From Hyalella azteca (Eukaryota; Arthropoda; Malacostraca; Amphipoda; Hyalellidae): DNA of 64,000 nucleotides. The stretch is taken from NCBI RefSeq assembly GCF_000764305.2, contig NW_025944533.1, positions 806,001 through 870,000 of the forward strand. The letters are read 5' to 3'. Numbering within the stretch: the stretch's first letter is position 1; each line of letters opens with the position of its first letter. A program made the position numbers and the translations under genes. The notes under the pieces were generated by a model, which saw nothing but the letters and a program-made list of their open reading frames with translations, made no database searches and was not told where the DNA came from. Positions 60,561 to 64,000 of this stretch are shown one piece after another.

Positions 60561-60662
60561 GTCGTGACTGTGACACTGTCGAGACTGTGACACTGTCGAG
60601 ACTGTGACACTGTCGTGACTGTGACACTGTTGTGACTGTGACACTGTTGTGACTGTGACACT
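60561..60662. repeat. 17-bp tandem repeat, six exact-period units
   Basis: Six units of GTCGTGACTGTGACACT with variation only at positions 3-5 (GTCGTG, GTCGAG, GTTGTG). The period is exactly 17 bp over 102 bp, so this is a recent minisatellite. The minus-strand frame across it is serine-, glutamine- and histidine-rich by consequence. Confidence 0.95.
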
Positions 60663-60881
60663 GTACTACCAAGGACTTTCTGAACTATGTAATCAAGATA
60701 TATTTTTAACACTATGTCGCTAGTGTTTCGATGTTTTGCAGTGAGAAAAAACTGGCCCATCGTATCATTCGTGTGGTAAAAATTGCAAGCAGAAATAAAT
60801 CATTATTATTACTATGTAGTAAGCCTAAATTTAATATTTGTAATCTAGAATCCTTGTCACATATTGGAATTAAATAAGTAA

Positions 60882-61208
60882 ATGTTGATGCTAGTAATTC
60901 AACAAATTCGTGAATTTAATATATTGAAAAATTTTGAAAAATTGGATCTGCGATTCCACATTTGGATTAAAATGTCAATATCAATTTTTTCCAGGACTGT
61001 GAAAAAAATTAAATGCTGCTCAGTTTACGATTTATGCCTACATTTTTGCTTATTTAAATTCTGGACTAATAAGCATAAATTCCACTTAATAAAATTACAT
61101 ATATTTAATTTTATCAATTTGCACCGGCAAGTAATTAATGCTGGCAAAGTCTTGCGATTTCAAATTTTTCCTCTTTTATTAGTGAAGCAGCCGTTTGGTA
61201 CAGCATAA
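60882..61208 (+). other. AT-rich 108-codon open frame, doubtful
   Basis: ATG-started frame rich in isoleucine, phenylalanine and lysine. Its composition mirrors base composition and it has no recognisable domain. Listed only because it ends directly upstream of the better-looking frame at 61246. Confidence 0.12.
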
Positions 61209-61218
61209 CAAGACTGTC

Positions 61219-61473
61219 ATGATCAAAAGCCTGGCGATAAAGTGAGCAATTAAGGAACTTTTCGTCAAACTTCGGCGATTAGAAAAAAATTTGGTCGATG
61301 AGAGACGAAGTCTCATCGAACGACTTGGCTCGATCAGAAAATGCGATTCAAAAGATATTGGCCGTAAACTTTATGATGTCATTAGTCATCACATCCCGAC
61401 TTCCGAACATATGCTTCAGTTTTTCCAGAAATGCTGCAACGAACCTATTCTTGAACTGAACTTGACAAAATAA
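61219..61473 (+). pseudogene. Coding-like fragment with one in-frame stop, unknown
   Basis: From ATG 61219 the frame reads MIKSLAIK, meets a TGA (61243-61245), and then stays open to TAA 61471-61473. The second part includes AIKELFVKLRRLEKNLVDER, GSIRKCDSKDIGRKLYDVIS and HIPTSEHMLQFFQKCCNEP, a charged, helix-like composition unlike random AT-rich translation. It may be a pseudogene fragment, or an exon beginning after an AG acceptor (for example AATTAAG at 61252). No family is named with confidence. An 8-bp stem CGATGAGA/TCTCATCG lies inside it. Confidence 0.3.
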
Positions 61474-62255
61474 CAACAAAATGGCTTTCAAAAAATTGTG
61501 CCAGCAAACTCGCTTCAGTCCAATCATAACATTTTTAAGTTATTATTTGTCCATTAATGGACATTTCATTAACAGAAAAGGAATACTTTACAGCGAATTC
61601 AAAGAGAAAATTGAAGTGAAGTGATATTAAACTGCATAATAATAAATCAGATCCTCAAAAATCTTAAAACTGCATGAAATTATTATGAAAAATTTAGAAA
61701 GCAAAATCTGGACACAGCCGAATAATAACATAAATTAATAGACATTATTCTTTTGCCTACAAAGATTTAGAAACAAATTTTCAGTAGAACTGGTCTTGAT
61801 TTCCCTAATTCGGTACCAAGATTTTTGTCTCAAAATGATTAAAATAAAGATGTATAAGTAATTCCACAAACTCACTCTATCGCTTCGCAACTGTCATCTT
61901 TATTTCTCTAGGTAGTGACCTGCAAATATTTTTATTTTTATCTCGTATAAAAATAACAATTCTTCACACACGTCTATCATGTTCAATTATCCCCTGAATG
62001 TCATTCTTTATCTTCTTACTTGAAAGAACACTTTACCTAATGCTCTCAAATAAGTTTCAGGTAATATTTAATTTCCTTACATGCCCTGTAATCTAAACAT
62101 TTTTAATGGGTTAAGGTGATTCCGTTTTGAGACAACTTCGCAATTCTTTATTTCAGTCCAATTTGTTCAGTCTAATAATGAATATGATCTAGAATTTTAC
62201 TGGGAATATACTCATAATCTTTGAAGTTGTAATATTCTTACAAAAGAAAGCACTC
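61474..62255. other. AT-rich sequence without recognised genes
   Basis: Nothing supported. Confidence 0.5.
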
Positions 62256-62319
62256 ATGTACCACTGTGTTCACTCACTCCTCATGAAACGGATACAAAAA
62301 ACCGCTGTCGGCACCGCAC

Positions 62320-62420
62320 CCGCCTGCGCTTACCAACCGCAAAACTCCGACCACTTACGGGGCTACGTTCCTCCGCCAATGAGAAGGCGCCGTAAAAAAC
62401 GAGTCCTTTCATTGGCTAAG
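62320..62420. promoter_or_regulatory. GC-rich island with opposed CCAAT boxes and minus-strand donors
   Basis: CCAAT (62376-62380) and ATTGG (62411-62415) lie 35 bp apart. On the minus strand, downstream of them, are a consensus donor CCCC|GTAAGTGG (GT at 62358-62357) and another GTTG|GTAAGCGC about 30 bp further. This arrangement would suit the promoter and first exon of a minus-strand transcript, possibly the one containing the 58.8-kb exon. A short plus-strand frame with PPPMRRRRKKR is also open here. Confidence 0.3.
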
Positions 62421-62704
62421 AATGTTGAGTCTCCTGGTTTATTAGTAATGGAATAGAGTAAATCTTTCTCCCGACATTGACAAAAATGAATACAGAACGT
62501 CTTCATCGGCTGCTCAGCAGGAACCTATTTTTTTGGTTCAGCAAATCATCGAATATTTTCTACGCGCTCTTCAGAATATTTAAACATTTTGGAGTTATTA
62601 ATATTCATTTTTGTAGTTGTGAAATTGTCTTCAATGTTTTTTTAAATCATTAAATTCGTTATGAAGGTAACATTAATATTTGAATTCAGTCAAATCTCCT
62701 TTTT

Positions 62705-62862
62705 GGCGCATTTTCTCATTTATGGAAAAAATGCACTCACTATTGTGCTCGTCATGTCCGTCCGTCCGTCCGTCTGTCTGTCCGTCCGTGACTTCACGTT
62801 TTCGTCGACGAGAAAATGCACTCTCTGCCACTCACTGCAGTGAGTACTGAGTTATATTTTTT
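62705..62862 (+). repeat. CCGT/CTGT hairpin element, copy 4
   Basis: Starts GGCGCATTTTCTC, contains an additional CACT in the ATGCACTCACTATTG part, a CCGT-rich run, an intact TCGTCGACGA and GAGAAAATGCACT, then ACTCACTGCAGTGAGT and the TACTGAGTTATATTTTTT tail. Confidence 0.85.
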
Positions 62863-64000
62863 CTAACTACGAAACGAGATTCTTTATATACTGAATTCGT
62901 CAAATTATGTCATTTTACCCGAAATTTACTGATCAACTTTCTTAAATTTTAATTCGCTTTTTTTCCTGAGACTTAAAATTTATTATTACTTTTTGTTCTT
63001 AAATTTTGACTGATTTTCTTAAATTATTTGAACGTTGATCGAAATTATTGCTCAATTTTAAATTTCTGGGTGTATCGGAAAAAATGGGGATAAACAAAAT
63101 GTTTCCGCTGCTGAAGGTATAAGCCCTTCAGTCAACAGATTTAGATCAAATGTTGAAAATTGAAATTAATTCTTCTCTATTTTTCTTAAATATTTGTGTC
63201 TTATTCAGCTTTTCGTATGAAATTGTTTATTAAGTTTTCCTCATTTAATATGTAATTTTCTGTAATGTAATGTAATTTTTGTGAACTCCTACTTGTTAAT
63301 AATCATGTGTACTTCGAAACATCAAATAATTTGAACACACAAAACCAAATCAACCTTTAAAAAATAATGGCTCGCTTTTAGATATCAGAGGGTAAATAGA
63401 AATTTAGTATATACCCTTTATTATATACCCGTTTTGCATTCAAATGCTGTGTGTTTCGTTATTCTCTGATTAGATGCTAATGTGGCTTTGAACAGTCATT
63501 CTATACTTCTAACGTCACATTAAATCGGCTATAAAATTTCAAGAAGATCGCGCGGTGCATTCATGATCGCATGCCTACAATTTTTTCCATAAGGTTTATT
63601 GTGTGTCAACGAATCAAGGGAAAAGGGGCGTGAATAGAGCTTTGGAAATCTGTATCGTATCGCCCACTAATACGTTTTTGAAAAGCGTTCAACGTACGCA
63701 CGATCTGAAATGATTTTTTTTCGGAGGTTGGTGTCTCATTAGCAATTTCTAACCCATTAATGGCATAAATATTAATTTATATAGTCGGGTCAATGGGCAT
63801 TGAAAAGTTCAATTATCCTCAATCATTCAACCTTTTTTTAATTGTGTTCAGTAAAATAAAGTATGGATATAATATGGACTTGGATTATATGTTATTATAT
63901 ACGCAAATAATACACTTTATTAATTTATATCATCAATATATTAGGATCAGAAATTACTGTTTTTATAACTCAGAAAATCGTCAACTGATCTGCCTTGTAT
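62863..64000. other. AT-rich sequence without recognised genes
   Basis: No coding region supported. A slightly GC-richer phrase near 63535-63640 has stops in all frames. Confidence 0.5.

Noticed and set aside
1..64000. CRISPR arrays, operons, bacterial promoters, rRNA and tRNA genes
   Set aside because: No regularly spaced conserved repeats with unique spacers, no cloverleaf sequences or rRNA-like blocks were seen; the gene density and splice signals are those of animal nuclear DNA.

Overview
The window is animal nuclear DNA from an arthropod. The best evidence is a single large exon on the minus strand (13963-14689) that encodes the N-terminal region of the Hox protein Abdominal-B. It has the conserved APLHIPAKRA block, a Y/W-rich hexapeptide-less N-terminus and a clean GT splice donor. 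Everything else looks like a Hox-cluster landscape: strongly AT-rich sequence, very long introns and intergenic DNA, few convincing genes, many small tandem repeats and scattered GC-rich islands. The homeobox exon is not in the window and should lie to the left of base 1. I cannot name the class or species.

Layout. 1-13962 is the first Abd-B intron, with GC-rich islands at about 2.2 and 9.3 kb, degenerate repeats at 12.5-13.5 kb and a candidate 39-nt microexon at 7434-7472 whose phase fits the Abd-B donor. 13963-15115 holds the Abd-B exon, its 5' leader and a GC-rich promoter region with a perfect CRE and a GC box. From 20.4 to 58.8 kb, four short exon-like blocks on the same (minus) strand have good splice sites: a polyglutamine exon at 20392-20518, and blocks at 20712-20756, 40394-40451 and 58811-58848. 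They could be distal, upstream-promoter exons of Abd-B or belong to a separate unrecognised gene. On the plus strand several GC-richer open blocks with splice-like borders occur between 33 and 54 kb; none is recognised.

Assembly. The segment from about 24.7 to 29.9 kb is a patchwork. A leftover Nextera mate-pair junction adapter sits at 25739-25776. It is followed by a second copy of 16636-18177, then a second copy of 37409-37598, then a 933-bp N gap, then a second copy of 24736-25738. The copies are partly identical and partly clearly diverged, as expected if two very different haplotypes plus a chimeric mate-pair read were merged. Gene models across this zone should not be trusted.

Repeats. 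A four-copy hairpin element with a CCGT/CTGT microsatellite core (20.9, 38.3, 58.6, 62.7 kb) is the most interesting repeat. There is also an 80-bp minisatellite present twice, a nine-unit 105-bp array (32.4-33.3 kb), a 67-bp-arm inverted repeat (54.2-54.5 kb), a perfect-period 17-bp repeat (60.56 kb) and a tandem duplication at 19.5-20.5 kb that copies half of the polyglutamine exon. No rRNA, tRNA, CRISPR array, recognisable transposase or reverse transcriptase was seen.
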